A stretch of 64,000 nucleotides of DNA, from the NCBI GenBank assembly GCA_051530055.1, contig CM121342.1, forward strand, positions 3,100,001 to 3,164,000, read 5' to 3'. This document shows positions 11,201-24,600 of the stretch, piece by piece. The DNA is from Neoechinorhynchus agilis. Its lineage: Eukaryota; Acanthocephala. The stretch's first letter is position 1, and each line of letters opens with the position of its first letter. Below the pieces are notes generated by a model. It made no database searches. It saw only the letters and a program-made list of their open reading frames with translations, and was not told where the DNA came from. The translations under genes were made by a program, and so were the position numbers.

Positions 11201-14200
11201 GTAAGAGTAGCTTTATTTTAGATATATTTTAATAAATCACATTGGACGGCAGTAAGCGGGTAGCTATTAATTTTATCAAACAAACAAAATCATATTTATC
11301 TTTGTGATTTTTGCTAGCTATTAAATGGATTACTAGAAACACATTAAAAGGGGTCAATAAGTGTTGACTTAAAAGCATTCATTTTGATTTTGTTAATTTG
11401 AAGAACAGAGTTCAAATCAACATGAAATGGCCTTGATAAACCTAAAGATGATCAATTTGTTTCGATCCATTTAGACGATTGACAATTGTTTTTGTATAGC
11501 GGTAGGATCAAGTAATCGATAAACATTTGAATTCTGTTCAAAATTGTTTTGTTAAACTAACATATCATTGTAATATTCTAATAGTAAATCTCGCAACTAC
11601 CACAAATTTAGAATTTTAACGTCTTTGGATTTACTAGGAAAGCGGACAATTCGAAATTACATAATATCTGACCACATAAATCTATTTTATTTGCGCGAAC
11701 AGCATTTTGGTTGCCTAACAATAAAAAAAAGGAGGAATCAAGTACGTATTTTCTACATTATGGAATCAAGAGTTTGGCATAGTCTTTGAGATTGTAAGCG
11801 AAAACCTTCATAACGACTAGCGATACTTTCCCAACGATGAAGCTGAGTATTACATTGTCCCGATGAAATAATGGAAATTTTAAATACAAAGATTCGCATT
11901 GGTCTTTGCGTAAATTGCAAATCAAATTTGAGCGAAATTTATTTACGTTTTTTCGCGATAAAATTTATTCAATTAATTAATCATATTGAAAAATTCTTTT
12001 TAAATTTGAGAATTCCTTTAAATCAAAGGTAAATCGTTTATGATAGCAATCGCGCATATTTTACGCTTACATTAGCCAATGCCAAATGGAACACAGAGTT
12101 ACTCTTTTCAGCACATAAGACTTAAGAGTTTACAATATATTTTTCGTGACTTCGACAAGGTTTATCAATATTTAATTTCGTTCCTTAAACTGGTGCATCC
12201 TCTCCCTTTAAGCTCGTTTTTAAGAATAGGCTTTTCAAAGACCGAAAACCATATAAATCGTTGAGTTTTGCTCATTTTTTAGTCAAGAAGGCAGTATTGA
12301 TTTCAGACGTCCAAAGCTTCCCATGGTGTAATCAACTCATTATTATGAGTGATTTGGTGTTTTGTAAGATTAAATGGAAGCTGAATTAAGCGAGTGCTTG
12401 CTCTGAACATGTTGCCATTTCGACGTTTATGAAGTGCGAACTCTTACACTAATCGAATTCGGATTTAATTTAACCAACAAGGCACACAAAAAACGCGAAG
12501 AACATTCTGCAAGATAAGCGTTTGAGCGAAAACTGGAAACTGATTAGAATGAACATTGATGCAATCTTAAAGATTGACGAACCTAAAATGTATAGGATCC
12601 CAATCAACTTCCCCGTAATAACGAAATGAACATTGAAGCACGTCTTAAATAATTTTTCTAGAAAAGTACCTTTTTTAACAATTTTTTATCCCCTTTAGAC
12701 GTAATCGATCCGTTTGTTCCAAAAATCAACATCTCCCACTTTCATGTAAAGAATTTTTTGTTTTAGAAGGTGCGAACATTTCAAACATGAGAGCCAAGCT
12801 GAGCTAGAGAAAACGGCGAATAGTTAAGGGGCGGATCCAACAACTCTGCTCAACTCATGCAAAAGAGTTCATTCTTAGTTTAGAGATATGTTCAAGGATT
12901 CTGACTTCTTTACTTGTCTACGGAATGTGTTGATTTTCAAAGGTCGATTTTCTTTTGACTACGACCGTTGCACCCCAACGCAATTACAATGGAACTCATA
13001 GTTTTGCATTGTTCGAAATTTCTATCGAGCAAGTGCAGGTTATTGAAATGCAGAAAGTTCGCCATTTTTTTGCAAGCATCAATATCTTTTGTCCAAGAAA
13101 AATTACAAAAGTTTGACACAAAAAATGCCACCGTGTATTTTTTTAATATCTCGTTTGGAAACTAAATAAAAAACCACAATAATAAGCAACTCTGTTGTAG
13201 GATAAACAATACCAGTAAATTGGCAGTTTAATAGATGTCATTGAATCTATTCGCCACTCGTCGTCAAATCTTGTTTATTTATTTAAATTTTTCTTTACGG
13301 CAAGAATAAATCATTCTCTTAAAATCTGGATGAAAAGTAGCTCACATTTTAACACTGCTAATAAAATTCATGCATAGTTATTTTTGTATTTTTAAAATAG
13401 AGAACCTGGGCGCATCCTTTTTTAAACTACAAACAACAAATGCTTTTAATGTTCATTATTGTGTCGTTACCTTGGAATCAGTTATTGAACTTGCGAAAAT
13501 CTCATCAAGTTTACAAGTACTCATGTACGTTTCCGTTTTTTTTAGGATTTACTTTTTTAGCAACATTATTCTAGGATTTTTTTAATTCTGATGCTTTTAC
13601 CTCTTCTAATTCAAGTCTTGAATCAAAGAAGCACGGAATCGGCGTTGTTAGAAGTGATTTAAATAAACAAAATCCCAGTAACAATGTACGTTTAAAGATT
13701 ATTAAATTTGATGTGAGCATGCATTTTTATTATTATTAAAGAGCACACAAGAAAAAACAAACACGTAGGACAAGCATTTTAATCTGAGTTTTTCCAAACG
13801 GAAAAGTTTTTCTCTTAAAAAGAGTATCACTCATCAAGTAAAATGGTAGAAATATCTTACCCCGTTTTACGTCTTAGTCATGAGTCTTTTAAGGGATTGA
13901 CAAAACCACTGTGAAAACGAGTAAGGTACACTTATACTCATTTCGGATTTGCCACAAAAATTGAATTTATGGAATCGGTTTATTTAAACTGCTTAAACAT
14001 TTCTAGGATATCCTGGCTACATTGCATTACTAATCTAGACTTCGGCTTAAAAATGTAATGATGTTCACTTGTCTAGTTTTAATAAACGATTATTTTTTCT
14101 CGATAAAGTTCTTGCAATGTGAATGTGTTTGCTAGTTATTTAATCTCATTCGCAAAAAAATCCGTCTACGTTTCGATTAGCACTCATTTCTAAATGCGAT

Positions 14201-14976
14201 TTTTACAGCCAATAAAAGAAGTTTAATTCTACGTCGACCCCATTTTCAGTCCCAAATCTTTGAAAAGACGTAAGATCGCAATGAATTTCGTTGTCCACGG
14301 TTTAGGGATCTCCGGCTATATTTTTCAACTTACTCTAAACAAGTAAACTTTATCTGTATATTGTCCCATGTTTTTATATATAATAACATTATTTTAGCCG
14401 AAGACAGGCGCATGATTTTCCTCTAGTTTTCAAATTTCTAAGCATGGTATTTCCGCAGCCTTGGCCGAGACAACAAAACCTGTATTTAAATAAGCGGTAA
14501 CAAAAATAATCCTACAAATCCTCGGCTCTAAACTAGAATCAGACTAAGATCACAGCAGATTTAATTGAGAAATTTATGAGTGGAGATCTAGTCACCGTTT
14601 CCAAATTCCGTTTTCCCATTCGAATGTTTTCGTATGAACTTTTCCTTAACTACTAAAAACACAACTCATTATCAATGAAAATAGGTCATTACTTGGCGGA
14701 TTAAAGTCAACTCCCGTGCGCTATATTCCCCGTTCCCTCGGGTGTACTGAAGAGCTCGCTCATGTTATTGCATCCGAACAATTCGAGCGTACTAACACTA
14801 GTCGCCTAATTTATACCTAGCGAAAGAGATTTTCCATGATTAGATTTTACATGCCAAAACTCTAAGTCATTGGCTCGTTTCACGAAGAGCATTAAATAAA
14901 TGAATTATAAAGTTGACATACTCATGAGGCGGTTGCTGAGTTTGTCGTTGAGATTCAACGGCATGCGCCTCAATTT
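11200..14976. other. Intergenic AT-rich region, nothing recognised
   Basis: No frame longer than about 70 codons has coding character, and I see no RNA gene, tandem array or terminal inverted repeat. It probably includes the promoter and 5' untranslated exons of the cotransporter gene that starts at 14977. Confidence 0.5.
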
Positions 14977-17900
14977 ATGAGGACTAATTTCATTGCTCTT
15001 GCATCCCGAAACTCATTTTATGTTCCAATAATTTCAGACACTCGTTCATCAGAGGATATGGTTGAAGATACTTACAAACCCGATGCAGTCCAAAGTACCA
15101 CAATTGACTTATCCGCCGCCACGGATCCATCTCATTTGCAGCAATCGCGTTTCTTCGTCACTGAAACCGACGACAAAAAAGCCACAAAACCATCTACACA
15201 GGCAAACTCACGATTTGAAGTTCGAAGATTCAACGACGATGATGAGAGTTCCAGCAAAGAAGACCAAGACGACGACAAAGTAATGTCAGATTCGTTTGAG
15301 CATTCAGCGCTGGCAGCCCCGCGGTTATCGGCTTTCGAATCTGTTATTAGGTATCAAGGTGGACTTATACCCAGCCCGGACAAGGAAAAGGATGAATCTG
15401 AAAAGCTTAAGCCTGGAACGCTAGGAACTCTTTTAGGTGTTTATTTCCCATGTATACAAAATATCATCGGTGTGATTATATTCATTCGGCTGCCATGGAT
15501 TATCGGTGTAGCCGGAATTTTGGAGAGCCTTCTTGCGATTGTCATATGTTGTCTATGCACTCTTCTAACTGCAATATCACTTAGTGCCATCGCTACAAAC
15601 GGTCGGGTTCCAGGCGGTGGATCGTATTTCTTAATCTCAAGAGCTCTCGGGCCTGAATTTGGCGGGGCAGTTGGAGTTCTCTTCTATCTCGCCAATTCCT
15701 TATCAGCGGCGATGTACGTAGTTGGAGCTGTGGAAATCCTTATAAAGTATATCTGCCCCAAAGCCTGTAAAATATTCGGAACCGACGTTGCAGAACCTTT
15801 AGTCGCTTTAAATCATTTCCGAATATACGGAGTTGTGCTTTTGTTCATTCTTGGAATCGCTGTCCTCATCGGAATTCGATTTGTAAGCTTCCTCGCTCCG
15901 ATTTCTTTATTTTGTGTCCTATTCTCAATCCTCTGTATTTATATCGGAATATTCAAGGCAGCCGCTATTCCTCCACAGACTTCAGTCTGCATTCTTGATG
16001 CAATACACCTTCTAAAATCAAACGTTCTGGATAATCAAATCAATCAATACTGTTTTCCTAATAATTCAGTACTTGTTAATGCAACTTGCGGAAATCAATC
16101 ACCTCTATGTCCATTAACGAATCAATCGAAGATAGAAAATGTCATTACTGGGCTTTCTAAAAGTCAATTCATTCCAAATCTTTATTCTGCTTACACAAAA
16201 AAAGGCGAGATTCAACCAAGTGTAGAAGCTCTCGATCCACAACTGGAGGTAACCGCCCAAAGTCTTACTACTTGGCTTTTAATTATTGGAATATATTTTC
16301 CATCCGTAACTGGAATAATGGCAGGTTCAAATCGAAGTGGGGATTTAAAGAATCCAGGTAAAAGTATTCCACGAGGCACCATAGCAGCCATTCTCACTAC
16401 TTCAACCATCTATATTTCCTATGTATTTCTGGTTGGAAGCAGCGTTCAAGGAATTCTACTAAGGGATAAATTCGGAGATAGTATCAACAAAGGACTTGTT
16501 ATTTCCCATTTGGCTTGGCCTTCAAAATACGTTATACTTGTCGGTGCATTGCTGTCAACCTTGGGTGCTGGACTTCAAGCTTTAACTGGTGCTCCGAGGA
16601 TTTTACAAGCTGTGGCTAAAGATGATGTGATTCCATTTCTTCACTTTTTTAGCATTACGTCTCCACAGGGAGAACCGAGAAGAGCTGTCGGTTTAACCGT
16701 TTTAATTGCCTTAATAGGCGTTCTGATAGCTGACTTGGATAAGCTCACTCCCCTTCTATCCATGTTCTTTTTACTTTGTTATGGATTTGTCAATTTGGCT
16801 TGCGCATTAAGATATCGATTTTCTCTATTTCCATTTTGGTGTAAGTTTCCTATTTTTAAACTTTACCAATAAAAGGACTCATTTTGCACTTGATTTTGGT
16901 TATTTTTTAATCACTATCAAAAAATGCTAGAACTGAAAGATCGATTTAATTTAAAAGAGTCAAATTTAGAAGCAATCATAGCAGCAAATTAAGTCTTGGT
17001 AAGTGGACGACATATTTGATGAAATTATTTTTCTGCTTTTATCAATGAGGATTGTTTCGTTAGTGTGAATTTCGTTAAGGTATCTCTGTGAAGATTGAAC
17101 CTGATAATAGGTAGAAAATATTTGCCCCCCCCTTGAATTGCTGATAAAGGAAATGAGAAATGGGCAGCCGTGAGAATTCAGCTCTACGAGTCTTGATAAT
17201 TTACACTTTGTTCGCTTTATTACACTCGTGTGTCTTATTTCTAATGGCTCAGCTACTCGATGAACAACAACGTGGGTTCGTTAGTCAAAAGTTCCAAATG
17301 TGTCTTTTTTTGTTTCGATTATTTTTTTTGAAAGTAAGAAATCGTCTTAGAAAATCGATATCATACAAGACATTTTGAAAGCGCCTAGCTGGCGACCGAA
17401 TTTTCGATTTTACCACTGGAGTCTTTCCCTTCTCGGTCTTGCTTTGTGTTTAGCGATAATGTTCATCGCATCGTGGTACTTTGCGATAGTTGCTCTGGTG
17501 ATAGCTTTGTTGGTTTACAAATACATTGAATACAAAGGAGCAGAAAAGGAGTGGGGCGACGGAATAGCCGGTCTTCAATTGACCGCTGCGAGATTTGCTC
17601 TAAATAGATTGGAGGAAAAGGAGGTTCACACAAAAAACTGGAGACCTGAACTATTAATGTTCACGGCCATTAATGAAGAAGACGAAGTGATAAATGAGAA
17701 CATGTTCGCATTTGCAAGACAATTAAAGGCTGGAGGAGGTCTTGTAGTGGCTTGTACATTCTGCGTTACAAATAGTCATTTGAACATTAACGCTTTGAAC
17801 TCAATTCGAGATTGTAAGAAGAGTATAATGGCAGTTTTCGCCAAGTACAAAATGCATGGATTTAAAAGTGTTTTCACTACTAGGTCGTATATGGATGGAT

Positions 17901-20060
17901 TCGTTACGGGTATCCAATGTAGTGGACTTGGTGGAATGAGACCTAACACGGTTGTTCTTTGTTGGCCGACCGAGTGGCAACATTTAAGTGCGGATGAAAG
18001 TTTTGAGAAACTGACCTATCAAACGTTCATCAATGTTATCAGACATGTGGACCTTCATAAAATGGCTATTCTTGTTCCAAAGAACATATCGCTGTTTCCA
18101 ACGAAGGGAGAAAAACAGCAAATGTCTAGTACTATCGATATTTGGTGGATTTTACACGATGCAGGCCTTATGATTTTATGGCAATCAATCCTAAAATGTA
18201 GATTATATATTGCTGGTAAGGGAATGGGTGTTAAATTACCCATTTTAAAAGCAAATATTCGCGGTTATATTCAATTAAATGTACCGTACTTAAAAGCCTT
18301 TCATCCATATTAAAAAAGTACAAATAACTATGCCGTTATTTTAACCAATTTTGACTTGTGGTGAAGATAATCACCCGGTTACTTTATTCTTTTGAAATAT
18401 TTCTCGAGGAAACCTCGTCCTCTCAATCTTTGTTAATAAAACACTTTAACAGTGATAAATATTTCAGAAGAATAAAGTGATTTTTAACCGGGTGATTATC
18501 TTCACCACAAGTCAAAATTTAACATCCCGGTTTGGATTTTCTCGATATGATTTAAATCAATCATGTGTTTTTATCGAAAGTACTTTGATTTGGTCAGGGC
18601 GAAATACAATTCTGAAAAAGTCCAAAACATAGAGGAAAAAATATTAAATCATTTTTCTTTATTTCGCCCTGGCCAAAACAATTTATGGGTAACTTTTTAC
18701 TATTTAAAAGTATTTTTGCTCTAAGATGCTCTATTAACTTTAATGAATCGTTTCATTGATGCGAAAAGTTTCTTACCATCATCGCTTGGAATTTCATTTT
18801 TCGTGAGAAATCTGCTTCTAATAAACTTAAGAACATCGAAAAGGTTCTAAACCATTGCGACCAAATCCATCTTTGATCATTGCTCTAAAATAACTGTTCC
18901 GCGTACGTAATGAATTATTTTGTGGATCACTTCAAAAATATATTTAAAGCCTAGAAATTTCAATTTAATCAGTAGGTATACGCCTCCAGAAAATTCCATT
19001 AAGATTCGCCAATGGCTAAGAATAGGCGGACCACTTCCCAGCTTTGATTTATCCGTTACAATGCCTTTGCTAAAAGGATTTTACGTTCATTTTAGCTCAC
19101 AAAAAATATTATTCGAATTGTTTGTAAGGCTAATTGTAAACTACGAAAACAAAGTTTATTACGGATAACCGATATTCATTTTCCTGGACACCGCACCCGT
19201 CTTCACATTTGAAATTTTATCAGCATTCGACAAAGAATTTTTCTAGTTTTTAACTGAAACTTCTAAAGAAATCGGCAGTCTCTCGTTCCGTAACTGTGGT
19301 TATTGAGCATATTTTAGTCAGCTTTTAGACTTTTTTTGCTCGTTATCAATAAGCATTTATGGTTCAAGTGGGTTCATATAAAATTGATTTGAAAGAGAAA
19401 GGTTATTTACGTGGATCAATGTGTCAATAAGAAAAATTCGTCGATCATAAATTGCCTTTTGCAAATACTTTAAACAACTTATGAATGATTGCCCTAACGG
19501 CTCACTTGATTAAGAAGCATAAAGTATGGAAAAACTGTCCAATTAGGATATTCAGCGTTGCTGAGAGTCACGGTGATGCTGTTCTTGCTAAGCAATACAT
19601 TGAGAACTTCATGCAAACAATCAGAATACGGTACAGCAAGATCGAGGTCATAGTGATGGAATCTTCGGCGATATCAGCATACACTTGCCAGGATAATACA
19701 ATCAACGATCCATTAGAACCTACCGTTCTTGAAAATCTTAGAAAACAGCGACGTGCTTTATCCCGAGCAGCCATCGATTGTCAATTCACCTTTTCCCCTA
19801 TCGAAGGCGGACTTACCAATCTGATTGGTCACAATTTAAGACAAGAATCAAAACGCAAAACCCATTCGGCTATGAGACTGAATGAAGCAATGAACAAGCA
19901 CTCTGGCGATGCTTCCTTGATAATCGTCAACCTTCCTCCTACTCCCGAACAAACTAAAGACGATCATGCATTCATGAACTTTGTTGAAGTCTTGACTCTC
20001 AATTTAGGACCTGTTCTACTTGTGCATGGATCAGGACGAGAACTGTTTACCTCAGTCTGA
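14977..20060 (+). CDS. KCC: K-Cl cotransporter (SLC12A4-7 / KCC family)
   Basis: Electroneutral K+/Cl- symporter of the plasma membrane. Exons 14977-16807, 17364-18176 and 19495-20060 join to 3210 nt, giving 1069 residues, close to the usual KCC length of about 1085. The N-terminus is acidic and cytoplasmic. TM1 begins GTLLGVYFPCIQNIIGVIIF, then SAIATNGRVPGGGSYFLISR and ALGPEFGGAVG. A long Cys-bearing extracellular loop (about residues 345-420) has NxT/NxS sites and is typical of KCC rather than NKCC. ITGIMAGSNRSGDLKNPGKS and GAGLQALTGAPRILQA are diagnostic. The cytoplasmic half has KYIEYKGAEKEWGDGI, LGGMRPNTVV and VLLVHGSGRE. The start could instead be Met at 15058. Both introns are TA-bounded inverted-repeat segments. 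Joining on TA gives ALQDILKAPSWRPNF (human ALQTLLRTPNWRPRF) and GLMILTAHLIKKHKVW (human GMLMLLPFLLKQHKVW). Confidence 0.93.
16808..17363 (+). other. TA-bounded inverted-repeat intron 1 of KCC (556 nt)
   Basis: Edges are GCAT|TA-AGATATCGATTTTCT and AGAAAATCGATATCA-TA|CAAG; 13 bp (ATATCGATTTTCT) are perfectly inverted. Removal with one TA gives a gapless match to KCC proteins. A competing GT-AG splice (donor TGGT|GTAAGT near 16842, acceptor ACAAG at 17369) would also stay in frame, but would insert about 12 codons at a position where the family has none. Confidence 0.82.
18347..18519. mobile_element. MITE-like element with 40-bp terminal inverted repeats
   Basis: Left arm AATTTTGACTTGTGGTGAAG continues through ATAATCACCCGGTTA. 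The right arm is its near-perfect reverse complement (ATTATCTTCACCACAAGTC then AAAATT). The interior is about 90 bp without coding potential. TA dinucleotides sit close to both ends. It lies inside KCC intron 2. Confidence 0.8.
18590..18676. repeat. Small inverted repeat, about 87 bp
   Basis: TTTGGTCAGGGCGAAATA at the left is matched by ATTTCGCCCTGGCCAAA at the right, with an AT-rich centre. It resembles a very short non-autonomous DNA element or a solo hairpin. Confidence 0.65.
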
Positions 20061-20139
20061 CTGTGATACGCATGAAAAGCGGATTTATTTCAATGCATTC
20101 CTGGAGTGGCGATCATCAACTTTATCACTCTATAATAAA

Positions 20140-21685
20140 TTAGGCCGGTTCGTTTAACTCATGACCTTCAAGGTCATATAAGACGCCATTGTGGCGTACA
20201 CCGAATCGTAGCCTGCTCGAATCTTTTAGGGCGACAACGTTTGCTTCGTCCAACGGTCGCTCACATCTTCCAGGATCTCCCTTTGCTCCTTTTAAACCCT
20301 TAAACGTATAAATATACTACAATTAGCACTTTAAATTCTCTTACCGCATCCAAAGCTCGCTTAATAAACTGAGCGAAAATATCTTTATTTGCTAGAGGAC
20401 CATCCTTTCCAACTACTTTCACTAAATACTCCGTTATACCAGGATCACCTTTATCACCTTTGATTCCAAAGTCCTAAATAAATGACTTTTATTTGATTTT
20501 TGTGTCTTTTACTCTAATTTACCCGCTTTGTATCGATAATGCATGTACCAGGCGGACCCATGTCACCTTTATCTCCTTTTAGAAGTGCCCGTTCCTTCAT
20601 GAAAACTCTTATTGACCACTAAAAGTTGTTCGAAATACTTACTTCATGGGATAAGTCGTTCATTGAACAACCTAAACCGATTTTGTTAAGCGGATTCATC
20701 CGCAACTATAAACGATACTTGCATTGATCGCTTAATGGGCGGACTTGTGCGGCTACGGCGCCGCCTATAGTCGAGGATATCGCAATCTAAATGATTGAGA
20801 AGACCGTTAGCAATTAGCAAAAACAAATTTCCTATTTGCAGTCTAAACATGTTAACAGTTTTTCCTTCATGGTGTTAGCACAAATTTCAACAACCACTTT
20901 ATACAAAAATGGTAAATTTGAAAGGAAAGTTAGAAAATTGGCTACGGTTATGGCATTTTTATCAAAAATTCAACATTTATCGCACCAAAAAGTATTCCAT
21001 ATTTAAGTGGATTTTCTGCAAAAAAAGGAAATCAATTGAGTAGTTAAGTTTAAGATTTGTGGATGTTGAATTTTTTTTATTTAGGAAGTCAATTCTGATG
21101 CAGGTAAGCAAGTGGCGATTCCCATTTTGAATGGCTTGTAGATGGTATTAATAATGATAAAGGAAAAAACTGGTACCTGATACACGAGTACTAGTTTAAG
21201 AGTTGTATAAAGGAAGTTCATGTGGATGTCCTTTAGAGAAACATTTTTCTGTCTTATATATAGAAAAGCATTTTTATGTGACAGGAACATGGGATTTTTG
21301 GTAGCCGAGATAAGAGCTTTTCCCTGCTTTGTTTGCTTTGACGTGAGATGTCTGCTGATCTCGAATTAAGACGTACCTCAGTTGAGTGTGACAAAGGTCG
21401 CACTCTTTTTTGCTGATTAGCTGACTCAATAGTCACATAAATCTCGGATGTCATATGCGACGATAAAGCTGAAAGGTCTTCGGGAAATCGGTGATCACCA
21501 CTGCCATCATAAACATCGAAAATGTTTAGACCTGGATCACCGGAATCGATTTCTATCTCTATAGGACCTGATTCGACATGGTCAGTAGTCCGTTTAGTGG
21601 ACTCATGCCTTCTAATGATCGGTTGCAGGTTCAATGATGCCAATTTGATCAATGTCACAACAATGTATATTACAGAACTTCGCAT
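20140..21685 (-). CDS. Short collagen-like secreted protein
   Basis: Six minus-strand exons joined by GT-AG introns: 21685-21377, 20786-20745, 20705-20643, 20618-20523, 20473-20345 and 20298-20140. All stay in frame and give 265 residues. The start at 21685 is chosen because it opens a signal sequence (MRSSVIYIVVTLIKLASLNL). An acidic, Ser/Thr-rich region follows, then three short Gly-X-Y stretches (GDKGDMGPPG; GIKGDKGDPG; GLKGAKGDPG). These are separated by non-collagen linkers of about 12 and 33 residues and followed by a C-terminal domain beginning CERPLDEAN. The triple-helical parts are very short for a structural collagen, so it may be a cuticle or matrix accessory protein or a soluble trimer. 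It converges on KCC with about 80 nt between stops. Confidence 0.75.
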
Positions 21686-21689
21686 TTCC

Positions 21690-24600
21690 TCTTTTTTTCT
21701 ATCCAATCAGTACGATTAATGTGAAACAGAATAGGTCCCTGAGGGTGGATGGTAGATGAACAACTCCCGGTAACAGGTTTATCAAAAAAAGACAGGAAAA
21801 TGGCGAGCTGTTCACATAATGGGAATAAAATGTGTTCTAAAGCATGCCAGTATTGGTGCAGCCAAGAAAAAAATATGGATCGGTACTAACGCAGTATAAA
21901 TAGCAGATAAAAAAAAGGTAGTGGGAAATGTAGAGTGGGAAATGGGGACGGTGAGAGCAAATAAGACAAGAACAGATTAATATAATCGCCCATTTTTTCG
22001 ATTTTAGCCAATGAAAATACGTTTTAGAAGAGTAATCCATTTTGATAAATTCATAATGTCTCCGAGATATCGGATTAATTCAATTTTTCCGTTGTGAATT
22101 GTGCCACTTTTTTAGCACTGCAGTCTCGGGTTCAGCAAACAAACCAACATGAGCGTTGATATCTTTCAATGTCGTATCTGAGATACAGAATTGGGTGAGA
22201 GGATGGAAAAATATTGAAACGTTGTTAATAATCAATCTTAAAGCGCGGCGATAGCAATTTAAAACCAATGAATCGAAATTTCAGTGTTCTCGCTTGCCTT
22301 TTAAGGAACTCAATGTGCCCCCTTTGTTTAGAGTAAAGGGTTTGGTCAACAAACGTCTATCAGCCAAATCGATTATTTACAATAAAGGACTCTTTATTCT
22401 CGAAACATGACATCGATTAGGAGCAACAGAAAGGAGGGCATAATGGATCTATCTGCTATTGCTCTGTGTTGCTAATATAATTCAAAATCAGTTTTCCATG
22501 TTATGACCTCCGGTTACTTGGTAGATCCACGCCGTTCATAGAAAAGTTGCCTTGAATGTTAATGCTCGGACAATAGTTTTCGTAAATATATTCATTAAAA
22601 TGTCGATATGTGAGGAGGAGGAGGAGGTACCACGGGCTATATGGTTAGAAAGTTTAGAAATATTCACTCCTTTAAGGCATTTATTAAAGACGTTCAGTTT
22701 ATTTCGCACGAAAGCAACAAGCTTGCGAAACGAATTGAGGATGAACCCTGCGAGGTTCGCAGAACGTCTTTAACAAACAATTAGACTTATTCTTTAGAAC
22801 TCTGCAACCCCTTTAAAAAGTTTATTCAGTTTATTTCGCAAGAAAGCAACAAACTGGCAGTGAACCCGTGACGAGGTTCACATAACGTCTTTAATAAAAA
22901 ATTAGAAATCTTCTTTAGAACTCTGCAACCCCTTTAAAAAGTTTATTAAAGACGTTCTGCGACCCTCGTCGGGTTCATCATCAGTTTATTTCACAAGAAA
23001 GCAACAAACTTGCGAAACGAACTGATGAACCCGTGACGAGATTCGCAGAACGTCTTTGACAAACAATTAGACTTATTCTTTAGAACTTTGTACCTCTTTA
23101 AAGCATTTATTAAAGACGTTCTGAGAACCTCGTCGGGTTCATAATCTGTTCTAAAATACAAGTGGTTCCATTTAACCACTTGTATTTTAGAACTGATGAT
23201 GAAATCGACATTTCCTATTGGTAGTTTTGCCAATATATTTCCGATATTTTGTCGGATAATTCCTCCAAATTTGTAGTTGAAGACCTAAACAATAAGTATA
23301 TTAACGTTGGCGCAATGCGTCCAAAATTTAATTCAAAAAGATATAGCGAGCATGTGACAAAGGGATATACTTTTTCGTTTAATTGATTCCGCTTCTACAA
23401 AAGCATCTTTGTATTTTCCCTTTGTGGGTATTTTTCACGAAGACCGGATGTTGCATTATTCGGCTCAAAGACAAGAATCGGGAATCCGCTTTGAGAGAAC
23501 AACAATAATAATCGTATATTTGATATTCGTAAATACCCATTGAAAGTATCGCTTTCTTCAGCAAATGAACATTTTAAATGGTAAATGACATTTTTACTGG
23601 AATTATGACTTATAATTAAGTAGCAAAAGCCTTAGACTGCTTAAATTTACCAGAATTCAAACAAAATCAAACGTGGGTGGTTTAAGAGTACTGATAAAAG
23701 AGCAGACAGTTTGACATCTTCATTCGACATTCTACATGGAGCTTAAATTTCCATACAATGCGTGGAATCTTTGCGTTAATCAGACTAAGAGCTTCCATTT
23801 AAAATTCAATACTGTCATTTAATTTAGTTAGATCATAATTAAAACATACTTGGACCATTGTGCAATCGTTCTTTTTGCAATTCTCAAGGGTAATCGAGTT
23901 TCCTCCACACTCCATCGCCACTATTTAGATGCGTAAAATGTGTGAAATTTGGATATCTTGAAGCAGTTATCTTCACTAATGTGATTATTTAGTCGATCTT
24001 GAAACTTATAGTGAAGTATAAATATTATCATTGGTCTTAAAAGTCCCAGTAAGGCGCTGTTGTGTCAATATTTAACTCATCCATATCGCCAGTTATTACT
24101 TTGGCCACCAGAACAGAAACTATTGGTTAGTAAATGAGTTTTCTAATATCAAATGAATAATTTACATCGCCACGATGTTAGAATGCTGAATTTCTAGTGC
24201 CACTTTAAGTTCACATTTGTAAAAAAATCGAGACAACTAAATCTTACTACTACTACTTTCGAAACCAATAAAATGAGCTAAGATTTTGAAAAACACAATA
24301 TCGAAAAAATGATTGAGAAAATTTTTTAATTCATTGATCATTGTCAGTTATTCGAATTTCATCTTTAGACTGACCTATTATCTTATAAAATCTGAGAGTA
24401 ATTATAAATTGAAAAAAAAACAAATGTCAAAAATTAAACAACAATATCATAACTTTTGAGATCATAGATGTTTTTCCAAAAGAAAATCGATAATCACAGA
24501 GTTCAAATCCGTGCTTATTCGATGATGGTTTTCCACAGATTTGTATTTAAACAAAATAATGATATAAAAATGTTTTGTCCTTGCTAAAAGAATAAAATAT

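Larger units (their letters stand above)
18177..19494 (+). other. TA-bounded inverted-repeat intron 2 of KCC (1318 nt)
   Basis: Edges are ATTT|TA-TGGCAATCA and TGATTGCCC-TA|ACGG, an 8-bp inverted repeat (GGCAATCA/TGATTGCC). No AG precedes the resumed frame for over 50 nt and an in-frame TGA lies directly upstream of it, so no ordinary acceptor is available. The interior holds a 173-bp inverted-repeat element (18347-18519) and a smaller one (18590-18676). Confidence 0.82.

Noticed and set aside
22990-23240. CRISPR-like regular repeats
   Set aside because: The repeats are long self-complementary satellite units in an animal genome, without spacers or cas genes.
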